A DNA stretch of 64,000 nucleotides from Segniliparus rotundus DSM 44985 (GTDB taxonomy: Bacteria > Actinomycetota > Actinomycetes > Mycobacteriales > Mycobacteriaceae), in contig NC_014168.1 in the NCBI RefSeq assembly GCF_000092825.1, positions 1,913,946 through 1,977,945 of the forward strand, written 5' to 3'. Under the pieces are notes generated by a model. That model ran no database searches. It had not been told where the DNA came from and saw nothing but the letters and a program-made list of their open reading frames with translations. Both the position numbers and the translations under genes were made by a program. Shown here one piece after another: positions 10,321 through 19,072 of this stretch. The first letter of the stretch is position 1. Each line of letters opens with the position of its first letter.

Positions 10321-12020
10321 GCACAGTCTGGTCTGCGTTCGGGCTCGACGACCCGAAACAAACATGCGACCGGGTGCTGCGATCCAATCCGGCCACATTG
10401 CAGGACCGGATCGTGCTCTACAAAGGCGCGAGCCAGACACTCGCCGCCGTCGCAGACGGCATTCAGGAAGCCATCGGCAAACTCGACGGCTGGGCGGGCG
10501 GCGGGGCTGACGCCGCGCGGAACTACTTGCACCGCGAGCTTGAACAACGCAAAGAGCAGTCGCAGCAGTGCCAGACGGCGAGCGACTCCTACCGGCGCGT
10601 GTTGTCCGCGTTCCTCGAAGCGCAGAAAAAACTGCATGAGATCAAGCAGAAAGCAGAGCAGATCGACGGCATTTTCGACTCGGTCTGCAATGCTCTCGAA
10701 CCGTTCGTCGACGGCGCGGGGCGGATCATCCACGGCGTGGAGGAAAAAGCGCACGGCTTCCTCGGTTTCGTGGAGCACATTCCAGTCGTCGGCAGCGTTG
10801 TGAAAGGCATCGAGCACATCGTGGAGCGGGTGAACGAAGCGGTGGTCTCCGCAGTGAAGAAGATCCCTGGGAGCACGCAGGTGTCGAGCTTCGTCAACTC
10901 GCTCGAACACTCGCAGAACAAGCTGCAAACCCTAATGGATTTCATCGAACCGCTCCGGCCTGACGCAGTGGGGCTGAATATGGCTGCGAACGACGTCCTC
11001 GAAGAATACGAGCAGGTCCTGCGCGCCGAATCCGGTGTTCTGACCGGCCTGCACGGCGTGGTGGACAAGCAAGCCGGTCCCGCTGACCGCCCTGGGGACG
11101 CGGAAATGCGGCGCGGCGCGCTGTTCTACAGCGTGTACGGACATGAACCCCAAACTCCTGAGGAGCTGCTCATGGCGTCCGCGCTCGACCCGAACGGCAG
11201 CGACAAGAACGACTCCGACCCCGAATCGCATATCGTGGTCATGCGGATCAAACCCGTGCCCGGAGCCGGGGTCGTTTACGGCGACGCGTTCATCCCGCAA
11301 CCTCAAGTGCTGAACCCTGGTTCATTCCATGGAACTGCCCCTGGCGAGCTGCCTGGGGTGCCCCACAACTACGGAGACAATCGAAAATTCAACAAGAACG
11401 CCGCCCCTGATGAATCACGCATGAGCTGGTACATCGACTACGAACACGGCATTGTGGTGGCGAGGCAGAATGTCACCCACGCAAAAGATGGCGAAGCAGC
11501 CTCTGGCAACCCGCATGTGGGGGTGGAGCAGTCAGCGGACGGTCGCGTGCGGCTGCGCGTCGAAGGCACGGACGCGCTCGCGAACCCTGCGGGCGAGGCT
11601 GTCCACGGCTCGGTGAAGGCCGACCTGATCGTCGACCCGCACGGGGGGCAGGGCTTGGCTTCAGTCGGCGGACGGGTTTCGCAGTATCCGTCCTTCGAGA
11701 TGTACCAAATGCAAAACGGCGGACCCCCAGCTACCCTCTTACAGCAAAAAGCTGACACGCAGCCACTTGGCACACCAGAATCCTGGGGCATGGGGCCTTT
11801 TATCGGCCTGAGCATGTACGGCAACGTCAACGCCAACGACCCCAACGTGCTCCAACAGTGGTACGACCACTACCATCCGGCGCAGGCCCAACCCAATCCG
11901 AACGGCGGCATCATCCTCGCCCCCGATCTGCAGTTCCAGCAGCACCCACTCCCCGACACCCCGTACCCGACCTTTGAGGACGGCCACCTCAATATTCCAG
12001 AAGCAACTCAGGTCCGATGA
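10317..12020 (+). CDS. large putative type VII secretion substrate
   Basis: 567 residues. The N-terminal 240 residues are helical and contain W59-A-G61 followed by YLHRE (YxxxE), i.e. WxG plus the type VII signal. A coiled-coil-rich segment follows (LEAQKKLHEIKQKAEQIDGI). The C-terminal half (about 260-567) is a beta-rich domain with ESHIVVMRIKPVP and RMSWYIDYEHGIVVARQNV; I recognise no family. The last residues (FEDGHLNIPEATQVR) recur as a separate mini-frame at 12616-12678. It overlaps both neighbours by 4 nt. Substrate status is well supported; toxin or enzyme activity would be a guess. Confidence 0.75.
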   Translation: MSTVWSAFGLDDPKQTCDRVLRSNPATLQDRIVLYKGASQTLAAVADGIQEAIGKLDGWAGGGADAARNYLHRELEQRKEQSQQCQTASDSYRRVLSAFLEAQKKLHEIKQKAEQIDGIFDSVCNALEPFVDGAGRIIHGVEEKAHGFLGFVEHIPVVGSVVKGIEHIVERVNEAVVSAVKKIPGSTQVSSFVNSLEHSQNKLQTLMDFIEPLRPDAVGLNMAANDVLEEYEQVLRAESGVLTGLHGVVDKQAGPADRPGDAEMRRGALFYSVYGHEPQTPEELLMASALDPNGSDKNDSDPESHIVVMRIKPVPGAGVVYGDAFIPQPQVLNPGSFHGTAPGELPGVPHNYGDNRKFNKNAAPDESRMSWYIDYEHGIVVARQNVTHAKDGEAASGNPHVGVEQSADGRVRLRVEGTDALANPAGEAVHGSVKADLIVDPHGGQGLASVGGRVSQYPSFEMYQMQNGGPPATLLQQKADTQPLGTPESWGMGPFIGLSMYGNVNANDPNVLQQWYDHYHPAQAQPNPNGGIILAPDLQFQQHPLPDTPYPTFEDGHLNIPEATQVR

Positions 12021-12619
12021 TGAAAAGACAATGCTGGCTCAGGGGAAGCATCGCCGCACTCCTCGCGACAAGCACTCTCTCCGGCTGCGGCGTCTGGCCC
12101 TTCAACAAGGTCTTCCACGGCATCATCGAAGAAGGCAGCACCGTCACCAACACCTCACTCGGCATCACCTACACCATCCCCAAAGGCTACTACCAAGACA
12201 AACACGAAGCCACCACCATCAAACTTGTCATCTTGAACCAGCACGAAAACGGCCCCCACCAGCCAGGAAAAAGACCTTGGATCTATATCCAACGTGTCGA
12301 TGAAGAACGCGAGAACTCAACCGAGCAGCCACTTGACGATGCCAAAAACCTCGCATTATCTTGGGTGGGCTATAAGGAGAATGCAGCTTCCAACATTCGT
12401 CAGAGCTCCTGGGACGGGCCGAACCTGCCCGGCGGGGAATACGCCTACGACTCCGTCAACGCCGACGGCAAACCCGAGAGCTGCGCAGTCGCAGTCGTCG
12501 GCTACCCCGGAAACCGCATACAGATCAACAGTATGGGCGGCAACGGGCGGCCCATCTACCTGCCCGAAGTCCGGGATGTCGCCCTCTCCGCGAAACCCAT
12601 CGGTCCTCCCCACACATGA
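12017..12619 (+). CDS. lipoprotein, first of three tandem paralogues
   Basis: 200 residues starting ATGATG at 12017, overlapping the previous stop. The signal peptide ends in the lipobox LSGC (cysteine about residue 24). The family core GITYTIPKGYYQDK and SSWDGPNLPGGEYAYDSVNA are shared with the next two genes. The N-terminal 60 residues are almost identical to the second copy, even at nucleotide level. It should be anchored on the outer face of the cytoplasmic membrane. Its position after a putative secreted effector would suit an immunity or accessory role, but that is inference from context only. Confidence 0.82.
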   Translation: MMKRQCWLRGSIAALLATSTLSGCGVWPFNKVFHGIIEEGSTVTNTSLGITYTIPKGYYQDKHEATTIKLVILNQHENGPHQPGKRPWIYIQRVDEERENSTEQPLDDAKNLALSWVGYKENAASNIRQSSWDGPNLPGGEYAYDSVNADGKPESCAVAVVGYPGNRIQINSMGGNGRPIYLPEVRDVALSAKPIGPPHT

Positions 12620-12678
12620 GCACGCCGACCTTCGAAGACAGCCACCTCAATATTCCCGAAGCGACCCAGGTCCGATAA
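12616..12678 (+). repeat. duplicated 3' tail of the large substrate gene (20-codon mini-frame)
   Basis: ATG 12616 overlaps the previous stop and opens 20 codons, ending at a TAA that shares its last base with the next ATG. The encoded peptide ends HLNIPEATQVR, like the last residues of the 567-residue protein. So the repeated unit seems to be substrate-tail plus lipoprotein gene, a trace of tandem duplication. Whether the mini-frame is translated is unknown; it may just carry ribosomes between lipoprotein genes. Confidence 0.7.
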
Positions 12679-13271
12679 TGAAAACACACCGTTGGCTCCG
12701 AGGAAGCATCGCCGCAGTCCTCGTGACAAGCACTCTCTCCGGCTGCGGCGTCTGGCCGTTCAATCAGGTCTTCCACGGCATCATCGAAGAAGGCAGCACC
12801 GTCACCAACACCTCACTCGGCATCACCTACACCATCCCCAAAGGCTTCTACCAAGACAAATACGAAGCCACCACCATCAAAAGCGTCGCCCTGTGGCAGC
12901 GCGGACGAGGCCCTGACCACCCCGAAAAAGATCCGATGATCGATATGCAGCAGGTCAATTGGCCCGGTGTCGCAGATTCCACCGCTCCCCCTGTCGAAGA
13001 CGCCAAAAGGCTAGCATGGGTGAGCAAAGAGGACACACTCACCAACGTCCACCAACTCTCCTGGGACGGCCCCAACCTCCCCGGCGGACTGTACTCCTAC
13101 GAGAGCACAGCGCCAGACGGTCGGCATTGGAGCGGGGTGATCGCCGTTGTCGGCCACCCTGGACACCGCGTGCAGATCCAGGCACTTAACGGTCATGGCG
13201 GCCCCGCCTACCTGCCCGAAGTCCGGGATGTGGCCCTCTCCGCGAAACCCATCGGAGCTCCCCAGACATGA
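12678..13271 (+). CDS. lipoprotein, second tandem paralogue
   Basis: 197 residues from ATG 12678. Lipobox LSGC; then VFHGIIEEGSTVTNTSLGI and TYTIPKGFYQDKYEATTI, nearly the same as copy one, with the middle (residues about 70-125) much more divergent. The C-terminal LPEVRDVALSAKPIGAPQT again matches copy one. A conserved frame with a variable middle suggests diversification of a binding surface after duplication. The stop overlaps the next ATG. Confidence 0.82.
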   Translation: MKTHRWLRGSIAAVLVTSTLSGCGVWPFNQVFHGIIEEGSTVTNTSLGITYTIPKGFYQDKYEATTIKSVALWQRGRGPDHPEKDPMIDMQQVNWPGVADSTAPPVEDAKRLAWVSKEDTLTNVHQLSWDGPNLPGGLYSYESTAPDGRHWSGVIAVVGHPGHRVQIQALNGHGGPAYLPEVRDVALSAKPIGAPQT

Positions 13272-13924
13272 ACGCGCCAGCTCCGAGACGACCGCGCAGT
13301 TCGCGGCGTTGCCTCATGACGATCCTCGCCGTAGCGGCGCTGGCTGGCTGCGGCGCTCAGTCGGACGAGGAATCCCATGGCGTCATCGAAGGCGGCAGCA
13401 CTGTCACGAACCGTGACTTCGTCTCCCCCAACGTCGGCATCTCCTACACCATTCCCCACGGCTACTACCAGGACAAATACTTGGCGACCAAGGTTTCCGT
13501 CGCGAACCTGTGGCAACACGAGAACACGGAAAACAACAAGAACCGTCCCTACATCAGCATACGGAAAATAGAACAGCCTCTCAACAAGGAGCCCACATGG
13601 TACCCCGGAGATTGGAGACCCAACGTGCCCTTCATACCCCCGCTTGAGGACGCCAAGCATCAAGCTTTGGTATGGGTCGGCGGCAAAGAAGAGGCCGCCA
13701 CCAATGTCCGCCAACTCTCCTGGGACGGGCCGAACCTCCCCGGCGGCGAATACGCCTACAAGTTCATCGACGCCAACGGCAATCGCCAAAACGTCGCCGT
13801 CGCCGTCGTCGGCAATTTTTACGACCGCATCATGGTCGAAGGGCTCAGCGCCAATGGACTCCCTGCTGATCTGCCCGACGTCCACACCGTCGCCGTCTCC
13901 GTGAAGCTCCTCCAAAAGACATGA
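13268..13924 (+). CDS. lipoprotein, third tandem paralogue (divergent)
   Basis: 218 residues from ATG 13268, overlapping the previous stop by 4 nt. The signal peptide ends in LAGC. It keeps GISYTIPHGYYQDKY and QLSWDGPNLPGGEYAY but differs elsewhere and has an insertion around NKEPTWYPGDWRPN. It is the oldest-looking copy of the three. Same possible role as its neighbours; function not assigned. Confidence 0.8.
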   Translation: MNAPAPRRPRSSRRCLMTILAVAALAGCGAQSDEESHGVIEGGSTVTNRDFVSPNVGISYTIPHGYYQDKYLATKVSVANLWQHENTENNKNRPYISIRKIEQPLNKEPTWYPGDWRPNVPFIPPLEDAKHQALVWVGGKEEAATNVRQLSWDGPNLPGGEYAYKFIDANGNRQNVAVAVVGNFYDRIMVEGLSANGLPADLPDVHTVAVSVKLLQKT

Positions 13925-14023
13925 GCATCCCGGCCTGTCCCCGGCCAGCGGGAAGTTGAGGCACAGCCTGGCTTGCGGTCTTCGCAGTCCCGATCACGCT
14001 GCTCACAGCGGGTGGCGCAAAGG

Positions 14024-16336
14024 TCAGGCTTGGCCTAGTGCCGCCGAGCGGCGACGGTGGCGACGCGCCGCAGCCACCATGTTGCGCAAAGAGGGCTGGA
14101 GCTGCCAGTAGTGCCGCGTCTTCAGGCCGCCGTCGGGGTTCACCCAGAGCCGGTCGAATTCCACGAATTTGAGCGCCTCGGCGATCCGTTCGTCCAACTC
14201 GTCAATGTCCGGTATGCGCGCCGAACGGCTCTCGTACACGCCGGGGCCCACATCGCGAGTCAAACCGCCGTTGCGCAGCTGTTGCAGCACCCAGGAGATC
14301 GAACGGGTCGCGACCAGCGCGGTGACGTCGCAGTCCATCTGCTCGAACGCCTCGACCACGAGGCCGAGGCTGGAGTACTCCAGATGGGTGTGGATCTGCG
14401 TCGCCGGGCGCGCGCCGGCGGTGGCGAGCCGGAACGCCGCGACCGCCCAATCCAGATATTTGCGCCTGCCCTGGGCCCGCAACGGGAGCAGCTCGCGGAT
14501 CGCGGGCTCGTCCACCTGGATGATCCCGATTCCGGCCTGCTCAAGGTCCTCGATCTCGTCGCGCACGACGAGGGCGATCTGATCGGCGATCTGCTGCTGG
14601 GGCAGGTCTTCGCGCGCGAAGGACCGGGCCAGCATCGTCACCGGACCAGTGAGCACGCCCTTGACCGGCTTGGATGTGAACGACTGGGCATGGGTGATCC
14701 ACTCGACGGTCATCGGCTTGCGCCGGGACACGTCGCCGTAGATGATCGGCGGGCGCACCGAGCGAGTGCCGTACACCTGGACCCAACCGTGACGCGTGGT
14801 CGCGAAGCCTTCCAGAAGCTCTGCGAAGTACTGGACCATGTCGTTGCGCTCGACCTCGCCGTGGACGAGGACGTCCAGGCCGATGTCCTCTTGCAAACGG
14901 ATGATCCGCTCGATCTCGTCCCGCACCAACGCGCGGTACTCCTCCCAGGACAGGCGTCCTTCGCCGAGCTCGTACCGGGCACGGCGGATGTGCGGGGTCT
15001 GCGGGAAAGACCCGAGGGTGGTGGTCGGCGCTTTCGGCAGCTGGAAGCGCTCCTCTTGGAGCGCGCGGCGCTCCTCGTAGGGCGGGCGGACGCGGTCCTC
15101 GTCCTTGACGGCCGCGACGCGGTCGCGCACCGCCTGGTTCACATGGGGCTTCGCGGGGGAAGTTCTGCTCCAACTCGCCGGGGCGCCCTCTCGCAGCGCC
15201 TTGGTCAGCGCGACGACCTCGCCGACTTTCTGTTTCGCGAACGCGAGCCTGCCGTCGAGCTCCTCCGGCAAATCGTATTCGGCGAGCACGTCGTACGGGA
15301 CGTGCAGCAAGGTGGTCGACGTGGAGACCACGATGTCGGGGACGACGTTCTTGAGCTCGGTCAAATAGCCCAAGGTGTCGAGACGGTCGTTGCGCCAAAT
15401 GTTGCGCCCGCTCACCACACCGGCGTAGAGACGCTTGCGGCGCAGTCCGGGCAGGGCGGCAAGTTCCTCCGGCGGGATCGGCGCGGCCACCAGGTCAAGG
15501 CTGATCGCTTCCACATTGGACGACGCGAGCACCGGCAAAGCGTCGCCCAAATGCCCGTATTGTCCGGTGACGAGCATCCTCGGCCGGGCGGCAAGGCTCG
15601 GCGAGGAGAGCTTCGCGTAGGCCTCGCCGAGGAGCTCTAAGTCGAACTCGCCCCGGTCGGAGGTGAAAGCAGGCTCGTCGAACTGCACGCACTTCGCGCC
15701 TTGTTTCGCGAGCCGCTCCAAAAGGTCGAGGTAGGCGGGCAGCAGGTCAGAGAGTCGGTCGACCGGGCGGAAGTCCGCCCCTGCCTCGGGCGCGCGTTTC
15801 GACAAGAGCAGCAAGGACACCGGCCCGAGGACGACCGGACGCAGCTCCACCCCCCTGGTTTTCGCCCGCGCGTGCTCCGCCAGCAGCTCGTCGGCGTAGG
15901 ACGACACCGCGAAGGCCGTGTCCTCGCTGATCTCGGGTTGGCGGTAGTGGTAGTTGGTGCCGAAGAGCTTGACCAGCTCCAGCGGCGGGAAATCCGCCCG
16001 GCCCCGGCACATTGTGAAATAAAAGTCGAGGTCGTCGAGCTCCGCGCGCAACGGCACATACCGAGGGCTCACCGCGCCGAAAAGCACGGCCGAGTCGAGG
16101 ATGTGGTCGTAGAAGGAGAACGTGTTCCCGGGGACCTGCTCGAGCCCCATGGCGGCGAGTTCCTGCCAGGTCTCATCGCGCAGCTTCAGGCCAACAGCCT
16201 TGAGCTCGTCTTTCGTCACAGGGCCGTGGAAGTATCCTTCCAACGCGCGTTTGAGCTCGCGGCGCGGCCCTATTCGCGGATATCCGAGAATGCTCGACCC
16301 GTATTCCGTCTCGACAGGCGCCGACGCCGGGCTCAT
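14024..16336 (-). CDS. metE: cobalamin-independent methionine synthase homologue lacking zinc ligands
   Basis: 770 residues from ATG 16336, normal MetE length with both barrels present. GYPRIGPRRELKRALEGYF at the start and GEVERNDMVQYFAELLEGF, TGPVTMLARSF and GIIQVDEPAIREL in the C-terminal half all match MetE. However, the zinc site is changed. The E. coli H641-x-C643 motif (HTHMC) reads HTHLE here, the region of E665 reads DVTALVATRS, and NPDCGLKTR (C726) reads NPDGGLKTR. Three of four ligands are lost although the surrounding text is conserved. Canonical homocysteine activation by zinc would not work, so the catalytic role is uncertain. Confidence 0.85.
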   Translation of the reverse strand: MSPASAPVETEYGSSILGYPRIGPRRELKRALEGYFHGPVTKDELKAVGLKLRDETWQELAAMGLEQVPGNTFSFYDHILDSAVLFGAVSPRYVPLRAELDDLDFYFTMCRGRADFPPLELVKLFGTNYHYRQPEISEDTAFAVSSYADELLAEHARAKTRGVELRPVVLGPVSLLLLSKRAPEAGADFRPVDRLSDLLPAYLDLLERLAKQGAKCVQFDEPAFTSDRGEFDLELLGEAYAKLSSPSLAARPRMLVTGQYGHLGDALPVLASSNVEAISLDLVAAPIPPEELAALPGLRRKRLYAGVVSGRNIWRNDRLDTLGYLTELKNVVPDIVVSTSTTLLHVPYDVLAEYDLPEELDGRLAFAKQKVGEVVALTKALREGAPASWSRTSPAKPHVNQAVRDRVAAVKDEDRVRPPYEERRALQEERFQLPKAPTTTLGSFPQTPHIRRARYELGEGRLSWEEYRALVRDEIERIIRLQEDIGLDVLVHGEVERNDMVQYFAELLEGFATTRHGWVQVYGTRSVRPPIIYGDVSRRKPMTVEWITHAQSFTSKPVKGVLTGPVTMLARSFAREDLPQQQIADQIALVVRDEIEDLEQAGIGIIQVDEPAIRELLPLRAQGRRKYLDWAVAAFRLATAGARPATQIHTHLEYSSLGLVVEAFEQMDCDVTALVATRSISWVLQQLRNGGLTRDVGPGVYESRSARIPDIDELDERIAEALKFVEFDRLWVNPDGGLKTRHYWQLQPSLRNMVAAARRHRRRSAALGQA

Positions 16337-16420
16337 CGGAACGTTCCTTCCACGACGCCCAGCGCCATGCGTCCCCGCACTGCCGGAAGTTTCGACACGA
16401 CTCGGGTCATGGCGCGCGCC

Positions 16421-17299
16421 TCAGCGGTTGTTGTTCGTGTACTGGTAGAAGCCGTGGCCGACTTTCTTGCCGAGACGGCCGGCCTCGACCATGCGCAGCA
16501 GCAGCGGCGGCGGCGAGTACAGCGACTGTTTGAACTCCGCGTACATGGAGTCGGCGATCGCCTTCGTGGTGTCGAGGCCGATGAGGTCGGTGAGTTTGAG
16601 CGGCCCCATCGGGTGGGCGCAGCCGAGCACCATGGTCTTGTCGATGTCTTCGACGGTCGCGAAACCCGACTCCACCATGCGGATGGCGGAGAGCAGGAAC
16701 GGGACCAACAAGGCGTTGGCGATGAAACCGGCGCGGTCGGCGGAACGGACCACCTGTTTGCCGAGCACGTCGCGGGCGAACAGCTCTGCCCGCTGCGACA
16801 CCTCGGGGGAAGTCATGAGCGTGGTCACGAGCTCGACCAACGGGAGCACCGGGACCGGGTTGAAGAAATGCATGCCGAGCACCCGATTGGACTGCTTGGC
16901 GGCCATGCCCAGCTTCATGATGGGGATGGAGGAGGTGTTCGAGGCGAGCACAGCGTTCGGGTCGGTGACCACGGCGTCGAGCTCTTTGAAGATTTCGGTC
17001 TTGACTTTCTCGTCCTCAAGGACTGCTTCGACCACGAGCTGGCGGTCGGCGAAGTCGCCGAGGTCAGAGGTGAAGCGCAATCGCCACGCGGCTTGCTCGC
17101 GCTCGCGCTCGGTGACTTTGCCGCTGGAGACCCCCCGGTCCAAGGAGCGCAGAATACGGGCTCGGCCAGCGGCGAGCAGCTCCCGTGTCGGCTCGTAGAC
17201 CAACACGTCGGTGTGCGCCCTGGCGCACACTTCCGCGATCCCGGCGCCCATCTGCCCTGCGCCGATGACACCAACTCGAGAGATGCTGTCGCTCGTCAA
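16421..17299 (-). CDS. fadB2: 3-hydroxyacyl/3-hydroxybutyryl-CoA dehydrogenase
   Basis: 292 residues. The NAD-binding start is RVGVIGAGQMGAGIAEVCA. ASNTSSIPI and GMHFFNPVPVLPLVELV contain the catalytic-region serine/asparagine and histidine of short 3-hydroxyacyl-CoA dehydrogenases. It oxidises 3-hydroxyacyl-CoA to 3-ketoacyl-CoA in beta-oxidation or butyrate metabolism. The start is TTG 17299 with GAGGAG 6 nt upstream; no ATG or GTG start fits the conserved N-terminus. It follows icl on the same strand, as in M. tuberculosis (icl-fadB2), separated by a strong hairpin. Confidence 0.92.
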   Translation of the reverse strand: MTSDSISRVGVIGAGQMGAGIAEVCARAHTDVLVYEPTRELLAAGRARILRSLDRGVSSGKVTEREREQAAWRLRFTSDLGDFADRQLVVEAVLEDEKVKTEIFKELDAVVTDPNAVLASNTSSIPIMKLGMAAKQSNRVLGMHFFNPVPVLPLVELVTTLMTSPEVSQRAELFARDVLGKQVVRSADRAGFIANALLVPFLLSAIRMVESGFATVEDIDKTMVLGCAHPMGPLKLTDLIGLDTTKAIADSMYAEFKQSLYSPPPLLLRMVEAGRLGKKVGHGFYQYTNNNR

Positions 17300-17343
17300 A
17301 ATCTGCTCCTCACCATCGAGGTTTTTCTCTCTCGATGAGCCTA

Positions 17344-17380
17344 CCCCGATGCCCCTGGCGCTCGGCCAGGGGCATCGGGG
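17344..17380 (-). terminator. strong hairpin between icl and fadB2
   Basis: A perfect 16-bp inverted repeat (CCCCGATGCCCCTGGC and its complement) has a 5-nt loop, 17 bp after the icl stop. There is no U-tract, which is common for actinobacterial terminators. It could end icl transcripts or protect their 3' ends and so set different icl and fadB2 levels. Confidence 0.75.
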
Positions 17381-17396
17381 CCGCTCGACTGTTCGT

Positions 17397-18695
17397 TTAG
17401 TGGAACTGGCCCTCTTCGGTGCTGCCCTTCAGAGCAGTGGTCGAAGAGGTCGGGTCGACCGTGGTCGCGACCAGGTCGAAGTAACCGGCGCCAACCTCAC
17501 GCTGGTGCTTGGTGGAGGTGTAGCCCTGAGGCTCCGAGGCGAACTCCTGCTCCTGCAGTTCGACGTAGGCAGTCATGTCGCCCTCGGTGTAGCCCTTCGC
17601 GAGGTGGAAGGCGCTGTAGTTGAGGGCGTGGAAGCCCGCGAGGGTGATGAACTGGAACTTGAAGCCCATCGCGCCCAGCTCGCGCTGGAACTTGGCGATG
17701 GTGGAGTCGTCCAGGTGCTGCTTCCAGTTGAAGGACGGGGAGCAGTTGTAGGCCAGCAGCTGGTCCGGGTGCTCCTTCTTGACGCCTTCGGCGAAGGTCC
17801 GGGCGAGCTCGAGGTCGGGCTTGCCGGTCTCCATCCAAATCAGGTCGGAGTACGGGGCGTAGGCGATGGCCCGCGCGATGCAGGGCTCGACGCCGTTCTT
17901 GATGTAGTAGTAGCCCTCCGCGGAACGCTCTCCGGTGACGAACGGCTTGTCGCGCTCGTCCACGTCGCTCGTGATGAGCGTCGCGGCCTCGGCGTCAGTC
18001 CGGGCGACGACGACGGTCGGCACGTTCGACACGTCGGCCGCCAAGCGCGCCGAGGTCAGGGTGCGGATGTGCTGCTGGGTCGGCAGGAGCACCTTGCCGC
18101 CGAGGTGGCCGCACTTCTTCTCCGAGGCGAGCTGGTCCTCCCAGTGGGTGCCGGCGGCGCCGGCGGCGATGAAGGCTTTTTGCAGCTCGAACACGTTCAG
18201 GGCGCCGCCGAAGCCGGCCTCGCCGTCCGCGACGATCGGCGCGAGCCAGTTCTCAACAGACTTCTTGCCCTCTTGGCGGTCGATCTGGTCCGCGCGGATC
18301 AGCGCGTTGTTGATGCGGCGCACCAGGTTCGGAGCGGAGTTGGCCGGGTAGAGGCTCTGGTCCGGGTAGGTGTGCCCGGAAAGGTTGGCGTCGCCCGCGA
18401 CCTGCCAGCCGGAAAGGTAGATGGCCTTGAGCCCGCCCTTGATGTACTGGACGGCCTGGTTGCCGGAAAGAGCGCCGAGCGAGTGGACGTAATCCTCGTT
18501 GTGAATGAGGTTCCACAGGGTCTCCGCGCCGCGCCGCGCGAGGGTGTACTCCTCGATGACGCTGCCTTGCAGCGCGCTCACCTGCTCTGCGGTGTACGTC
18601 CGGGTGATGTTCTTCCACCGCGGGTTGGTGTCCCAGTCTTTCTGGATCTGCTCAGCGGTGGGCGGCGTGCCTGCCGTGCTGATGTTGGCGCCCAT
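17397..18695 (-). CDS. icl: isocitrate lyase
   Basis: 432 residues from ATG 18695, preceded by AAGGAGG with 5-nt spacing; the longer upstream frame is not needed. It cleaves isocitrate to succinate and glyoxylate for growth on acetate and fatty acids. The active-site signature KKCGHLGG is at about 193-200 with catalytic C195. Other conserved blocks are [12 protein letters not shown] and [15 protein letters not shown]. Length and sequence match mycobacterial Icl1. The neighbours fadB2 and ramB support control by acetate or fatty acid availability. Confidence 0.97.
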   Translation of the reverse strand: MGANISTAGTPPTAEQIQKDWDTNPRWKNITRTYTAEQVSALQGSVIEEYTLARRGAETLWNLIHNEDYVHSLGALSGNQAVQYIKGGLKAIYLSGWQVAGDANLSGHTYPDQSLYPANSAPNLVRRINNALIRADQIDRQEGKKSVENWLAPIVADGEAGFGGALNVFELQKAFIAAGAAGTHWEDQLASEKKCGHLGGKVLLPTQQHIRTLTSARLAADVSNVPTVVVARTDAEAATLITSDVDERDKPFVTGERSAEGYYYIKNGVEPCIARAIAYAPYSDLIWMETGKPDLELARTFAEGVKKEHPDQLLAYNCSPSFNWKQHLDDSTIAKFQRELGAMGFKFQFITLAGFHALNYSAFHLAKGYTEGDMTAYVELQEQEFASEPQGYTSTKHQREVGAGYFDLVATTVDPTSSTTALKGSTEEGQFH

Positions 18696-19072
18696 AATGC
18701 CTCCTTGGCTGACGATTGAGGGGTAAGCCTGCCGCGGCTTTGTCGGCGCTTTCGCACCTCCTTCGCTTCGGCGACCTTTAGCATGGCACTGCCATCGGCG
18801 CAGGTCAAGTTGCCGAAAACTGCAAATCTCCGCTACTTTTTCACACAATTTTGCTAATCTTGCGAATCGATCTCTGCGAAATTTGCCCGGCGGCTTCTAA
18901 AAAGTACGCTTGTACTGTGATTTGTCCGGGGAAGGCCTCCAGGGGCCGCCCGGACAATCGGCCCGCGACACGGCCCGGCCAGACCGGCCGCCACGGTCCG
19001 GCTCTCGAAAATGTGGGAAACATCACGAGGGGATCTGCGTCTTTTCTTGCGGCCCCACGCCCCCGGCTTCGG
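18696..19072 (-). promoter_or_regulatory. icl upstream region with candidate RamB sites
   Basis: 377 bp without a gene. The part at 18811-18890 is AT-rich against the GC-rich surroundings. It contains AAAACTGCAAA (18816-18826), TTTTGCTAATCTTGCGAAT and the near-palindrome GCGAAATTTGC (18876-18886). These resemble the A-rich/TTTGCAAA-type sequences bound by RamB, whose gene lies 1.1 kb away. The remainder towards 19072 shows nothing recognisable. Site assignment is inference. Confidence 0.4.

Noticed and set aside
13921-13960. Short frame after the third lipoprotein (MSIPACPRPAGS) as a fourth duplication relic
   Set aside because: It resembles only the first codons of the 12616 mini-frame and lacks the HLNIP tail.
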